Shown here piece by piece: positions 19,677 through 26,139 of a DNA stretch of 32,584 bases. The stretch is taken from contig JAKEHO010000066.1 of NCBI GenBank assembly GCA_022614965.1, forward strand, positions 1 to 32,584, in the 5' to 3' direction. The first letter of the stretch is position 1. Each line of letters opens with the position of its first letter. The position numbers and the translations under genes were made by a program. This DNA is from Gammaproteobacteria bacterium. Lineage in GTDB: Bacteria > Pseudomonadota > Gammaproteobacteria > JAKEHO01. A model generated the notes under the pieces. The model was not told the DNA's origin, made no database searches, and worked only from the letters and a program-made list of their open reading frames with translations.

Positions 19677-20623
19677 TTTTGCGTGATAGTGACTTCGACT
19701 GGCTGCCCTGGATGTAAAAGGACGGCATCCTGTGGCGAGGGTTGCGCTCGCACGAGATAAACAAGTTTATAGCGCGACTCGCGGCTGTAGATGACGGGCG
19801 GAGTAAACTCCGCTTCGGCAGCAATGAAACTGACCGTTGCGCTAATCGGAGCAGTGCAACCGTCGCACTGCACGCTCACCTGATCGCCGACATGGATCGC
19901 GCCCAACGCAGGCTCTGGTATAAAGAAGCGTACGTGGATGTTTTCAGCGGGCAGGATCGAGACCACGGGCGCGCCCGCCGCGACCCACTCGCCCTCGACG
20001 AACAATGTATCATTCACTAGGCCAGCCTGAGGGGCGGACACCGATTTCTGCGCGAGCCGCCATTCGGCCTGCGCAAGCGCTGCCTTTGCTGCGGCGACTT
20101 CTGCATCAGCCGCCTTGATTTCGTCGGGCCGCGCGACCGGAAGTTTGGCATTGGCGAGTTGCGCCTGAAGTTCTGCGAGTCGCGCATGGTCGCGCTCATA
20201 AGTCGCGCGTGCTTCGTCACGCTCCTCTTTTGACACCACGTTCGCTTCGAGCAGCACTTCCCGTCTGCGCAAGAGCAACTCCGATAGTGTAACGTTCGCT
20301 TCCGCCTGCCTGATTTCGGCCTGGATCATCGCGAGTTCCGGCGCGCGCTTTGCCTTCGTTTGATTTGCAAGCTGCGCTTCTGCACGCTCCAACCGCTCTT
20401 CGGCTTCGCGCCGATCAGCCGCTTCGTTTTCCTGCTCCAGTACGTAGAGCGGATCACCGGCCTTGACGTAGTCTCCGCGCCGGGTGGAAAGCTCGACCAG
20501 TCTGCCAGCGAATGGCGCCGCCACGCGCACAAAGTCGCCTTCCGCATAGCCTTGATAGAAGTCCTGCTCTTGGCTGCTGCATGCGCTGAAGACCAGAACG
20601 ACAATCACCAACCACGGTTTCAT
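19673..20623 (-). CDS. Lipoprotein adaptor (HlyD/YbhG-like) of the ABC efflux pump
   Basis: The 316-aa periplasmic adaptor starts at the ATG at 20623. It has a short hydrophobic signal and a likely lipobox (FSAC, Cys15), so it is probably lipid-anchored, not membrane-spanning. The lipoyl motif (VAAPFAGRLVELSTRRGDYV in its N-terminal part), a long alpha-hairpin (about 65-190) and the second lipoyl half (VSAPQAGLVND) follow the family order. It should connect the ATPase/permease to an outer-membrane channel. The start codon overlaps the tetR stop (ATGA). An upstream extension of the frame runs inside tetR and is not supported. Confidence 0.92.
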   Translation of the reverse strand: MKPWLVIVVLVFSACSSQEQDFYQGYAEGDFVRVAAPFAGRLVELSTRRGDYVKAGDPLYVLEQENEAADRREAEERLERAEAQLANQTKAKRAPELAMIQAEIRQAEANVTLSELLLRRREVLLEANVVSKEERDEARATYERDHARLAELQAQLANAKLPVARPDEIKAADAEVAAAKAALAQAEWRLAQKSVSAPQAGLVNDTLFVEGEWVAAGAPVVSILPAENIHVRFFIPEPALGAIHVGDQVSVQCDGCTAPISATVSFIAAEAEFTPPVIYSRESRYKLVYLVRAQPSPQDAVLLHPGQPVEVTITQK

Positions 20624-21246
20624 TTCATCTCCCGCAACAGGAATTCGATGCGCGCGGCGAGCGCTGCATCGCTCAGAACATGTGCATCCAGAATGGAGCC
20701 CAGAGTTTTCTTCCCTGGCCATGCCTCTGTGCGCCGCACGCCTTCACTGATGATGCTCGGGATGTTCATGCTACTGACCAATGTAACGAGCATGTTCTGC
20801 GGCGCGAGTGGTGCGAGTTCCCCTTGCGCCTGGCATTCGCGAATGAGCCGGATGAGGATTGTGATGTGCCGGTGTAGATTGGCGCGCAGAAACTTCAGCA
20901 CCACCTGATCGCGATGCATCGCATCGCGCAACAGCACAAACACGAGCCGCCGGTTATCGCGTGCGAAAGTTGCGAAAGTCAGCAGCGCGGCGCGCAGATT
21001 TTCCAGAGACGTTGGGTGATGCTCGGCCTGCAACTCAAAATTTTTGAAGAACTCTTCGTAAAACTCTTGCAATACCTGGCGCAGGAACTCATCTTTGGTC
21101 CGGAAGTGGTAGTGAAACATACCGAGGTTGACTTTGGCCTTAGCGGCGACCTGGCGCAGGTTCAAGCCTGAGCATCCGGTTTCCGGTAGCAGCTTTCGCG
21201 CGGCCTTGATCAGGCGCTGGTCGGTGTTTTGCGAAGGACGGGGCAT
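20620..21246 (-). CDS. TetR-family repressor of the efflux operon (CecR/YbiH-like)
   Basis: The 208-aa protein has an N-terminal TetR helix-turn-helix (about residues 8-55; LNLRQVAAKAKVNLGMFHYHF is the recognition region, shown here in full at 21 residues less its first: NLRQVAAKAKVNLGMFHYHF) and a helical ligand-binding C-terminus. It is the first gene of the operon, and its stop overlaps the adaptor start. Together with the perfect inverted repeat 14 bp upstream of its start, this points to autorepression and control of the pump, released by a small molecule. The ligand is unknown. The Shine-Dalgarno is weak (AAAG). Confidence 0.92.
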   Translation of the reverse strand: MPRPSQNTDQRLIKAARKLLPETGCSGLNLRQVAAKAKVNLGMFHYHFRTKDEFLRQVLQEFYEEFFKNFELQAEHHPTSLENLRAALLTFATFARDNRRLVFVLLRDAMHRDQVVLKFLRANLHRHITILIRLIRECQAQGELAPLAPQNMLVTLVSSMNIPSIISEGVRRTEAWPGKKTLGSILDAHVLSDAALAARIEFLLREMK

Positions 21247-21259
21247 TGGCGCTTTACAT

Positions 21260-21295
21260 AACTATACATTGGTATAACAATACGCCTGTATAGTT
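21260..21295 (-). promoter_or_regulatory. Putative TetR operator overlapping the efflux promoter
   Basis: A perfect 9-bp inverted repeat, AACTATACA (21260-21268) and TGTATAGTT (21287-21295), encloses an 18-bp centre. The centre holds an imperfect palindrome, ATTGGTATAACAAT. The centre-to-centre spacing and the position just upstream of tetR fit a two-dimer TetR operator. Minus-strand hexamers such as TTATAC and TATAGT within it could be the -10 element, but I cannot choose between them. Confidence 0.7.
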
Positions 21296-21299
21296 TCCG

Positions 21300-21672
21300 G
21301 CGTCAAGCCCCGCGTTGGCGCTCGTCAACCCCAGGTGAAATTTTGCAGAGGAGCGCACGGGGTCGCCGTGGATTAGCGCTGCAAAGGGCTTGAAGTCCCC
21401 GGTGCTCTGGGGCACCGGGGAACGACAGCTGTGCCTTTTGAGGCATCGGCTACCAAACTGCTAACACCCTGAGCTAACCTACGGTAACCGAGACGGTGAA
21501 AAGGTCCCCTGCTCTGAGTGCTTCGACTCCTTTCTCTCTATAAACCACTCGATCTATTTCGCCTCCCTGATTCTTTCCAGGCGCGCCATCAATCAAAACC
21601 TTGAACCTTGCCCATCCAGATCACGCGGCGTAGCATGCCAGCTTATACGGCAGAATTGAAATCGAATTTAAA
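21300..21672. other. Non-coding stretch between the efflux operon and the cassette array; several hairpins
   Basis: No convincing gene is present. A perfect 9-bp hairpin, CCCCGGTGC / GCACCGGGG with a 6-base loop, lies at 21397-21420. TGCCTTTTGAGGCA (5-bp stem) follows within about 15 bp, and the palindrome CGGTAACCG is near 21483. No T-tract follows the big hairpin, so it is not a standard terminator. An integron integrase gene would be expected on this side of the array. I found no trace of its conserved HxLRHxxAT or GHxxxxxTxxYTH motifs. Confidence 0.5.
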
Positions 21673-21679
21673 GTTAGGC
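21673..21679 (+). other. attI-like core recombination site (left border of the cassette array)
   Basis: GTTAGGC matches the integron core consensus GTTRRRY and sits 5 bp before the first cassette's ATG. It is preceded by AAA (AAAGTTAGGC), as in the attI1 crossover. There is no inverted partner core within attC distance upstream, so it is not the end of a normal attC. It marks where the first cassette begins (21674). It may be a true attI or what remains of one. Confidence 0.5.
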
Positions 21680-21684
21680 GTCAT

Positions 21685-22179
21685 ATGATGAAGACGAGCA
21701 CGTTTAAGGGCTTTGGTTCGCTGAAGAGTCCGATCGATCTTCTGCAAAAGATCCGACATGACTTCGAACGTCTCCGCGATGCCCCGGAGGATGTCTACGC
21801 CGCATTTGACTTCTTTGTCTCTGCGTATCACGTGCTTGACTGGCTTCACCCTAACGACGAGGCCGGAAAAAAGGCCGAGGAAGTTAACTACCCTCTGCTG
21901 CAGGTCTGCTCACACTTGGCGAATGGAGCGAAACACTTCGAGGCCACAGCCAAGCAACATACGTCCGTGCATGACGTCGTTTCTGAAGCAGGTGCGTACC
22001 AGCGAGGAGCGTTCCAATCCAGCGCGTTCCAGGTCGGCGGTCTCTTTGTCCGACTCGATGGCCAAGCCGCCTCACTCTTCGGAGCAAAGATCGAGGCCAT
22101 CGCTTTCGCACAGAAGGTCTTAGCGCATTGGGAAGCTGACCCGCGGTTAGCGGAACGGTCGGAAGGAAATGACAGCTAA
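21685..22179 (+). CDS. Cassette 1: hypothetical protein
   Basis: The 164-aa protein matches no family I know. It is probably soluble and mostly helical, with DLLQKIRHDFERLRDAPEDV and a DFFVSAYHVLDWLHP segment (about residues 43-57), then HLANGAKHFEA. No signal peptide. Two ATGs in tandem open the frame (21685 and 21688), 5 bp after the core site. The stop codon TAA lies inside the next attC core (AGCTAAC), the compact layout typical of gene cassettes. Cassette-borne proteins of unknown function are common, and nothing here allows a guess at the activity. Confidence 0.8.
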   Translation: MMKTSTFKGFGSLKSPIDLLQKIRHDFERLRDAPEDVYAAFDFFVSAYHVLDWLHPNDEAGKKAEEVNYPLLQVCSHLANGAKHFEATAKQHTSVHDVVSEAGAYQRGAFQSSAFQVGGLFVRLDGQAASLFGAKIEAIAFAQKVLAHWEADPRLAERSEGNDS

Positions 22180-22252
22180 CAAGCCGCTGCACAGGATGCA
22201 AATTTCGCTGCGCTTCATTTGCGCCTGTGAGCTTCAACGGTGGGCGTTACGA
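22174..22252 (+). repeat. attC site 1
   Basis: Left core AGCTAAC (22174-22180) and right core GTTACGA (22246-22252) enclose a 79-bp imperfect palindrome. The central stem pairs CACAGG-AT-GCAAAT with ATTTGC-G-CCTGTG around a TTCGCTGCGCTTC loop. The right core departs from GTTRRRY after GTTA, so it may recombine less well. Cassette 2 begins at 22247. Confidence 0.75.
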
Positions 22253-22280
22253 GGATCACATCTGCAAAGGCAGCGCTTTT

Positions 22281-22757
22281 GTGCTCTTGTTTCTTAAAAA
22301 TCTTATCTTCACGCTGGTTGTTCCCGGGACGGTCGCTGGCTATATTCCGTGGCTCATAACTCGCGGGGAGCCGATCGGTTCGCTTGGATACCTCTTGGCA
22401 TCGCTGGTTCTCTTCGCCGTTGGCGGAATGATCTACCTCTGGTGCGTTTGGGACTTTGCGAGCTTCGGACGTGGCACGCCGGCGCCCATTGACGCCCCAA
22501 AGAGGTTGGTTGTTCGGGGGCTGTATCGGTATACGCGAAACCCGATGTATGTGGGCGCATTGATGATCCTCGTAGGCTGGACAGTGCTTTTTCAAACACT
22601 GCCCCTCTTGCTGTACGCGCTCTGCGTCGGAAGCGTCTTTCATCTATTTGTCGTCTTCTATGAAGAGCCACACTTGGGTCGAATCTTCGGTGTGGAGTAC
22701 GAGCGGTACTGCTCGCGCGTTGGCCGTTGGTTTCCGGTCATTGCGCGTCGGCAATGA
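22281..22757 (+). CDS. Cassette 2: ICMT/PEMT-family methyltransferase
   Basis: The integral membrane methyltransferase has about 158 aa. Its C-terminal signature reads GLYRYTRNPMYVGALM, with EEPHLGRIFGVEYERYCSRV near the end, the SAM-binding region of the family. Three to four hydrophobic helices precede it. The frame is open back to a GTG at 22227, but that codon lies in the attC stem of the previous cassette. The GTG at 22281, with AAGG about 11 bases upstream, lies within the cassette and is my choice, with moderate certainty. Substrate unknown. It is not closely similar to the ICMT at 17063-17545. Confidence 0.88.
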   Translation: MLLFLKNLIFTLVVPGTVAGYIPWLITRGEPIGSLGYLLASLVLFAVGGMIYLWCVWDFASFGRGTPAPIDAPKRLVVRGLYRYTRNPMYVGALMILVGWTVLFQTLPLLLYALCVGSVFHLFVVFYEEPHLGRIFGVEYERYCSRVGRWFPVIARRQ

Positions 22758-22763
22758 GGGGCT

Positions 22764-22850
22764 GCCTAACTCCAGGTCGAACGGACTGGCCGTAAGCGCC
22801 GTGCCACATTAACTGTTGATGCTCGCCCGCCGTTCACCAAAACGTTAGGC
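22764..22850 (+). repeat. attC site 2
   Basis: Left core GCCTAAC (22764-22770) and right core GTTAGGC (22844-22850) are perfect inverses and bound 87 bp. The inner arms pair GGTCGAACGG with CCGTTCACC, leaving one unpaired base, the extrahelical base typical of attC folding. The right core ends cassette 2 and opens cassette 3. Confidence 0.9.
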
Positions 22851-22899
22851 GGCAACAAGAGGGAGGCGCAGTTCCATGAAGCAAACGAGGACATAACCG

Positions 22900-23790
22900 A
22901 TGAAGCCAATCAACGAAGAGAGCTCAGTCAAGAAGCTGCGCTGCATCCAGCGCAGCGTGGACCGTCACTGGGTCGGCAACGGGTTCCCTGTACGGACGCT
23001 TTTTGCCTACCCGAACCTCGGGTCGGTCCTCAGTCCGTTCCTGCTGCTTGATTACGCCGGCCCCATGGAGTTCTCGCCGACCGACGAGCGCCGCGGCGTC
23101 GGCGAGCACCCGCATCGCGGGTTCGAGACGGTGACCATAGTCTACGAGGGCGAAGTGGAACACAGGGATTCCTCTGGCGGCGGTGGGAGTATCGGCCCCG
23201 GCGACGTGCAATGGATGACCGCAGCATCCGGCCTGGTTCACGAAGAATTTCATGGCCGCGAGTTCGCCCGGCGCGGTGGCATGTTTGAAATGGTGCAGCT
23301 TTGGGTCAATTTGCCCGCCAAGGACAAGATGGCGGCGCCGCGTTACCAGGGCATCCTGAATAGCCAGATCCCCGCCGTGAGCCTGCCTGATGGCCAGGGA
23401 ACGGTGCGCGTGATCGCAGGCGAGTTCGCCGGGGTAAGGGGGCCGGCCAAGACGTTCACACCCCTCCACGTTTGGGATCTCCGCCTCGCCAGTGACCAGC
23501 GGACGGACCTTGCTGTGCCCGATGGCTGGACGACGGCGCTTGTGGTGCTCAAAGGTGCTGTGCGTGTGAACGGCTCCGAGCCAGTCGAGGCGGCGGAAGT
23601 CGGACTGTTTGACCGGGCCGGGACGCGCATTTGCATCGACAGCGCGATAGGCGCGACGGCGCTACTACTCAGCGGCGAGCCGATTGATGAACCCATCGTA
23701 GGGAGCGGGCCGTTCGTCATGAACACTTCCCAGGAGATCCGCCAGGCGATGGCCGATTACCAAAGCGGCAAGATGGGACACTTGTCATGA
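22900..23790 (+). CDS. Cassette 3: pirin-family bicupin
   Basis: The 296-aa protein has the pirin N-terminal cupin with metal ligands His70, His72 (GEHPHRGFETVT), His114 and Glu116 (GLVHEEF), and a C-terminal pirin domain. Family members bind Fe or another metal; some bacterial ones act as quercetin 2,3-dioxygenases or modulate central metabolism. The activity cannot be assigned here. GAGG lies about 9 bases before the ATG. A seven-codon open frame with its own GGGAGG site (22876-22896, MKQTRT) lies just upstream and might be a leader. Pirins are common in cassette arrays, which fits the flanking attC sites. Confidence 0.95.
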   Translation: MKPINEESSVKKLRCIQRSVDRHWVGNGFPVRTLFAYPNLGSVLSPFLLLDYAGPMEFSPTDERRGVGEHPHRGFETVTIVYEGEVEHRDSSGGGGSIGPGDVQWMTAASGLVHEEFHGREFARRGGMFEMVQLWVNLPAKDKMAAPRYQGILNSQIPAVSLPDGQGTVRVIAGEFAGVRGPAKTFTPLHVWDLRLASDQRTDLAVPDGWTTALVVLKGAVRVNGSEPVEAAEVGLFDRAGTRICIDSAIGATALLLSGEPIDEPIVGSGPFVMNTSQEIRQAMADYQSGKMGHLS

Positions 23791-23806
23791 GTGCACGCAA
23801 TGAGTT

Positions 23807-23864
23807 GCCCAACAAGGTGCTCCAGCGGACGCGCTACGCGCGCCGCTGAGCTCCAATGTTAGGT
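23807..23864 (+). repeat. attC site 3
   Basis: Left core GCCCAAC (23807-23813) and right core GTTAGGT (23858-23864) bound a compact 58-bp palindrome. The arms GCTCCAGCGG and CCGCTGAGC pair with one bulged base, and the loop is GCG-rich. This is the classic 59-base-element size. The next ATG is 5 bp after the right core. Confidence 0.9.
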
Positions 23865-23869
23865 GGCTT

Positions 23870-24484
23870 ATGAGTGATTGCTGCAATCACGGTTCCGAGC
23901 TCGAAACCCTCCGGCAGCGACAGAGTGGGACTCTGAAGGTCGTGCTCACGATCAACGTAGTGATGTTCTTCGTCATTGTGGCGGCCGGACTTTACGCAGG
24001 CTCCGCCGCGCTCCTGTCGGATAGTCTCGACAATCTCGGCGACGCGTTAACGTATGCGCTCAGTCTCTACGCAGTCAGTCTCGGCGCCCGGATGAAAGCG
24101 CGCGTGGCCTTCTTCAAAGGCCTGCTGATTCTCCTCGCGGCTTTCGTCGTAGTCGGCCTGATTGGATACAAACTTGTGAATCCTACTGTCCCGGTGTTCG
24201 AGCTAATGGGTATGTTCAGTCTGCTTGGCCTCGTGGCGAACGGTGCTTGCTTGGGTCTCCTCTGGCGACACCGAGCCGAAGACGTCAACATGAGTTCCGT
24301 GTGGGAATGCTCTCGCAACGACATCGCTTCAAACCTTTCCGTCTTCATCGCCGCCGGCGGAGTTTGGGCGACCGGATCGGGTTGGCCCGACCTATTAGTC
24401 GCTTCAATCCTAGTCGTTTTCTTCTTGCGGTCGGCAGGTCGGGTCTTGTCGGCGGCACGTGCAGAGCTTCATGGAGTCGCCTAA
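23870..24484 (+). CDS. Cassette 4: cation diffusion facilitator (CDF) metal transporter, short form
   Basis: The 204-aa membrane protein has about six hydrophobic helices. Site-A-like acidic motifs are DNLGD (Asp54 and Asp58 in TM2) and NDIASN (Asp151 and Asn155 in TM5), so it most likely exports a divalent metal. It lacks the C-terminal cytoplasmic metal-sensing domain of YiiP-type CDFs (about 300 aa), as expected for the short cassette-borne and CzcD-like variants. The Cys/His-rich start (DCCNHG) could be a metal-binding tail. The stop codon TAA is part of the next attC core (GCCTAAC). Confidence 0.9.
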   Translation: MSDCCNHGSELETLRQRQSGTLKVVLTINVVMFFVIVAAGLYAGSAALLSDSLDNLGDALTYALSLYAVSLGARMKARVAFFKGLLILLAAFVVVGLIGYKLVNPTVPVFELMGMFSLLGLVANGACLGLLWRHRAEDVNMSSVWECSRNDIASNLSVFIAAGGVWATGSGWPDLLVASILVVFFLRSAGRVLSAARAELHGVA

Positions 24485-24521
24485 CAATTCGCCCAACACG
24501 GACGCCAATCTTCCCCCGAAA
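24479..24521 (+). repeat. Half attC site 4 (left arm only)
   Basis: GCCTAAC (24479-24485) opens a left arm, AATTCGCCCAACACGGACGCC shortened here to its first 20 bases AATTCGCCCAACACGGACGC. No matching right arm or GTTRRRY core follows. The site is broken at about 24521, where an IS3-type end begins. The cassette array therefore ends by disruption, not naturally. Confidence 0.7.
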
Positions 24522-24693
24522 TAGTTGACACCTTAAGCTAACAAGCTTGGAGGTGTGAGTTGGCAGGAGCAGGACCGAGGAAGACCAACCGCTACGGCGA
24601 AGAGTTCAAGGCGACGGTAGTGAAGCTGAGCAGTTTGCCTGGTGTGCTCATTCAGGATGTGGCGGCGGTGTGTTGGACATGCACCCGTTCGGC
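24522..24693 (+). pseudogene. IS3-family insertion-sequence remnant (left end and 5' part of orfA)
   Basis: TAGTTGACACC resembles the terminal sequence of IS3-family elements. A GGAGG-preceded TTG at 24560 starts AGPRKTNRYGEEFKATVVKL, the conserved OrfA start. The frame runs through a helix-turn-helix segment (PGVLIQDVAA), then shifts: a 2-bp GT insertion turns the expected AAVLDIHPF into AAVCW. The continuation LDMHPF is in another frame. Right after that the sequence enters repeat A copy 2, so the rest of the IS is missing. Non-functional. Confidence 0.75.
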
Positions 24694-24857
24694 GCAGCCC
24701 TGCATCGCAGCCGAAGGAGGGTTGGCCCGAAGGGTGCCGGTAGGGACACCGGCACGAGCACGTCGGGCAATGGATGGCCCGTCGGGCGAGCCCGACTGAG
24801 GGAGTGGGAACCCGCTTCAAATGAACCCGTCGGGCGGGGGCGGAACCCCGCGTCTCA
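24694..24857 (+). repeat. Repeat A, copy 2 (internally deleted)
   Basis: This starts with GCAGCCCTGCATCGCAGCCG as in copy 3 and includes the GTGCCGGTA / ACCGGCAC hairpin. It jumps at about 24800 from GGCGAGCCCGA to the 3' end (AATGAACCCGTC, GCGGAACCCC), skipping about 190 bp present in copies 1 and 3. It is joined at its 5' end to the truncated IS3 orfA and at its 3' end abuts pagL. Confidence 0.85.
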
Positions 24858-24868
24858 TGACGCAGCCA

Positions 24869-25528
24869 TCAGTTCAAAAAGACCGACACCCCGAGGAGGA
24901 ACAGACTGCTATTGATGCCGATGTTGGGTGAGTTGATGCCGGCATTAGAGATATGGTGGAGCCGCCATTCCGCTGTCAATGCTGTTCGTTCTGTGACGAA
25001 GTAATGAAAGCCCGCCCCACCCTGGGTCGTGAAATTCAAGCCGTCCGCCTGTGTGCTGAGATCGAAATCCAGAGAGATAATCCCCGCCCCTACCTCCAGA
25101 AAGGGAATGAACTTGTCTCCGGAGAGAAAGTTGTACCGGAACATCGCGGTGCCCCCTGCAGCGGATCCACTCGTGGGCTCGTGGTTGAAAATGAATGCCC
25201 CTTCAATCAGCAGCTCAATGTTACCCCGGTACCAGGCGTCCCCTCCAATGGGGTTACTGATGCCGATGCCCCAGCGGGGAGCCACGTAGGCATATTGGAC
25301 ATCTTCCGAGACCGTATCTTTGCTCCCGCCAAGTGGAACGCCGAACCCGTATCCCACCGTGAGCCCGATCTCCTGCCTGCCTAATCCGAACAAACTGGTT
25401 GGGGATATTGGAACTTCTTTCTTCCCTTCCACGGCCGTCTCGGGGTCGTCACCCGCTGCCCATGCTGCTGGACCTAGTAAGAGTGCCACGATTGTCGCGA
25501 CGAGCACGCCACCGCAAGGGTGTCTCAT
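24869..25528 (-). CDS. PagL-like lipid A 3-O-deacylase / acyloxyacyl hydrolase family outer-membrane protein
   Basis: The 219-aa protein has a signal peptide (hydrophobic residues 8-22; likely cleavage after AWA) and alternating beta-strand sequence of a small outer-membrane barrel. Near the C-terminus is the PagL motif HHISNAGINSPNIGIN (His192, Ser194, Asn195 in the active-site position). In PagL the catalytic triad is His, Ser and a Glu 12 residues after the Ser; here that position is Asn206. Activity would remodel lipid A acylation, but the missing Glu makes it uncertain. The start at 25528 gives a clean signal peptide; the frame is open to a GTG at 25585. The stop lies 11 bp from repeat A copy 2. 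Confidence 0.85.
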   Translation of the reverse strand: MRHPCGGVLVATIVALLLGPAAWAAGDDPETAVEGKKEVPISPTSLFGLGRQEIGLTVGYGFGVPLGGSKDTVSEDVQYAYVAPRWGIGISNPIGGDAWYRGNIELLIEGAFIFNHEPTSGSAAGGTAMFRYNFLSGDKFIPFLEVGAGIISLDFDLSTQADGLNFTTQGGAGFHYFVTERTALTAEWRLHHISNAGINSPNIGINSSLFLLGVSVFLN

Positions 25529-25612
25529 CTCTTCCGCATCCGGGATCGTCTGATTCCTCCGCCCACTTGATCGCATCTTCATCACCAGCGCCTCGTAGGA
25601 AGCCCGTATAAT

Positions 25613-25656
25613 CTTATTGAACTATGAGTGATTACTTATTGAAGTATAAGCGATTA
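25613..25656 (-). repeat. Two 22-bp tandem direct repeats upstream of pagL
   Basis: CTTATTGAACTATGAGTGAT-TA (25613-25634) is followed at once by CTTATTGAAGTATAAGCGAT-TA (25635-25656), 19 of 22 bases identical. The 22-bp period is two helical turns, so the two sites face the same side of DNA, as expected for a response-regulator site. It lies 85 bp upstream of the pagL start at 25528. A TATAC-like -10 (GTATAAT on the plus strand, 25606-25612) follows directly. Confidence 0.65.
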
Positions 25657-25685
25657 TTGTAGATTATGCTGAGCCTGTCAAGTAC

Positions 25686-25793
25686 GACATCGGAATGCTC
25701 CTCCAGCCATTTGGTCTCATAGTGGGGCTGCAATACTTGGCGGTTCTGGCGAGGGAGTGTGTCTGAAGCAATTTCTTGGAAATTTCCGCATGT
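25686..25793 (-). pseudogene. hlyD gene fragment with internal deletion
   Basis: Two minus-strand segments encode AEISKKLLQTHSLAR and RQVLQPHYETKWLEEHSDV. The intact HlyD at 12051-13457 has AEALKKLLETHSVAR and RHVFQAQYETKWLAELSDI, separated by about 37 further residues. DNA similarity is ungapped over 25686-25747 (against 12567-12628) and 25748-25793 (against about 12740-12786), so about 112 bp are deleted and the frame is lost. The fragment directly precedes repeat A copy 3. It is the second sign, with 606-735, of a dismantled second T1SS/RTX locus. Confidence 0.75.
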
Positions 25794-25798
25794 TTCCC

Positions 25799-26130
25799 GC
25801 AGCCCTGCATCGCAGCCGAAGGAGGATTAGCCGAAGGGTGCCGGTAGCGGTACCGGCACGAGCACGTCGGGTAATGGACTGCCCATTGGGCGAGCCCGAG
25901 GCAGCCGAGAAGCACAGAGGTGAGGCGGAAAAAGGTGGGGCTCCAGTCGAACGCCGCCCCGCCGAAGGGGCTTACCAGGGAGGGTCAGCACTGGGTTTCG
26001 AGCGAAGCGGGACTGCAAAGCGAGGAAACGAGCAAAGGGCCAAGTCGTCGGGGCGCCCTTATCTTTTGGTTCGTTTTCTTTGGGCGCGCAAAGAAAATGA
26101 ACCCGTCGTGCGGGCGCGGAAGCCCGCTGC
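25799..26130 (+). repeat. Repeat A, copy 3 (full length)
   Basis: This matches the reverse complement of 229-571 over its whole length, including GTGCCGGTAGCGGTACCGGC-AC, GCTTACCAGGGAGGGTCAGC, GGTTTCGAGCGAAGCGGGAC and the closing CAAAGAAAATGAACCCGTCG. Its 5' end abuts the hlyD fragment. Its 3' end lies 10 bp before the end of the NnrU gene. Open frames through it are not protein-like. Confidence 0.85.
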
Positions 26131-26139
26131 ATACGGCTC

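Noticed and set aside
21397..21420. GC-rich hairpin as a terminator
   Set aside because: Perfect stem but no T-run on either strand, and no gene ends close to it.
20620..21672. Integron integrase gene expected left of the cassettes
   Set aside because: The gene there is a TetR regulator, and the gap to the array shows none of the tyrosine-recombinase motifs.
22227..22280. GTG at 22227 as the start of the cassette 2 methyltransferase
   Set aside because: It lies inside the attC stem belonging to cassette 1; a start within cassette 2 is more plausible, though not proven.
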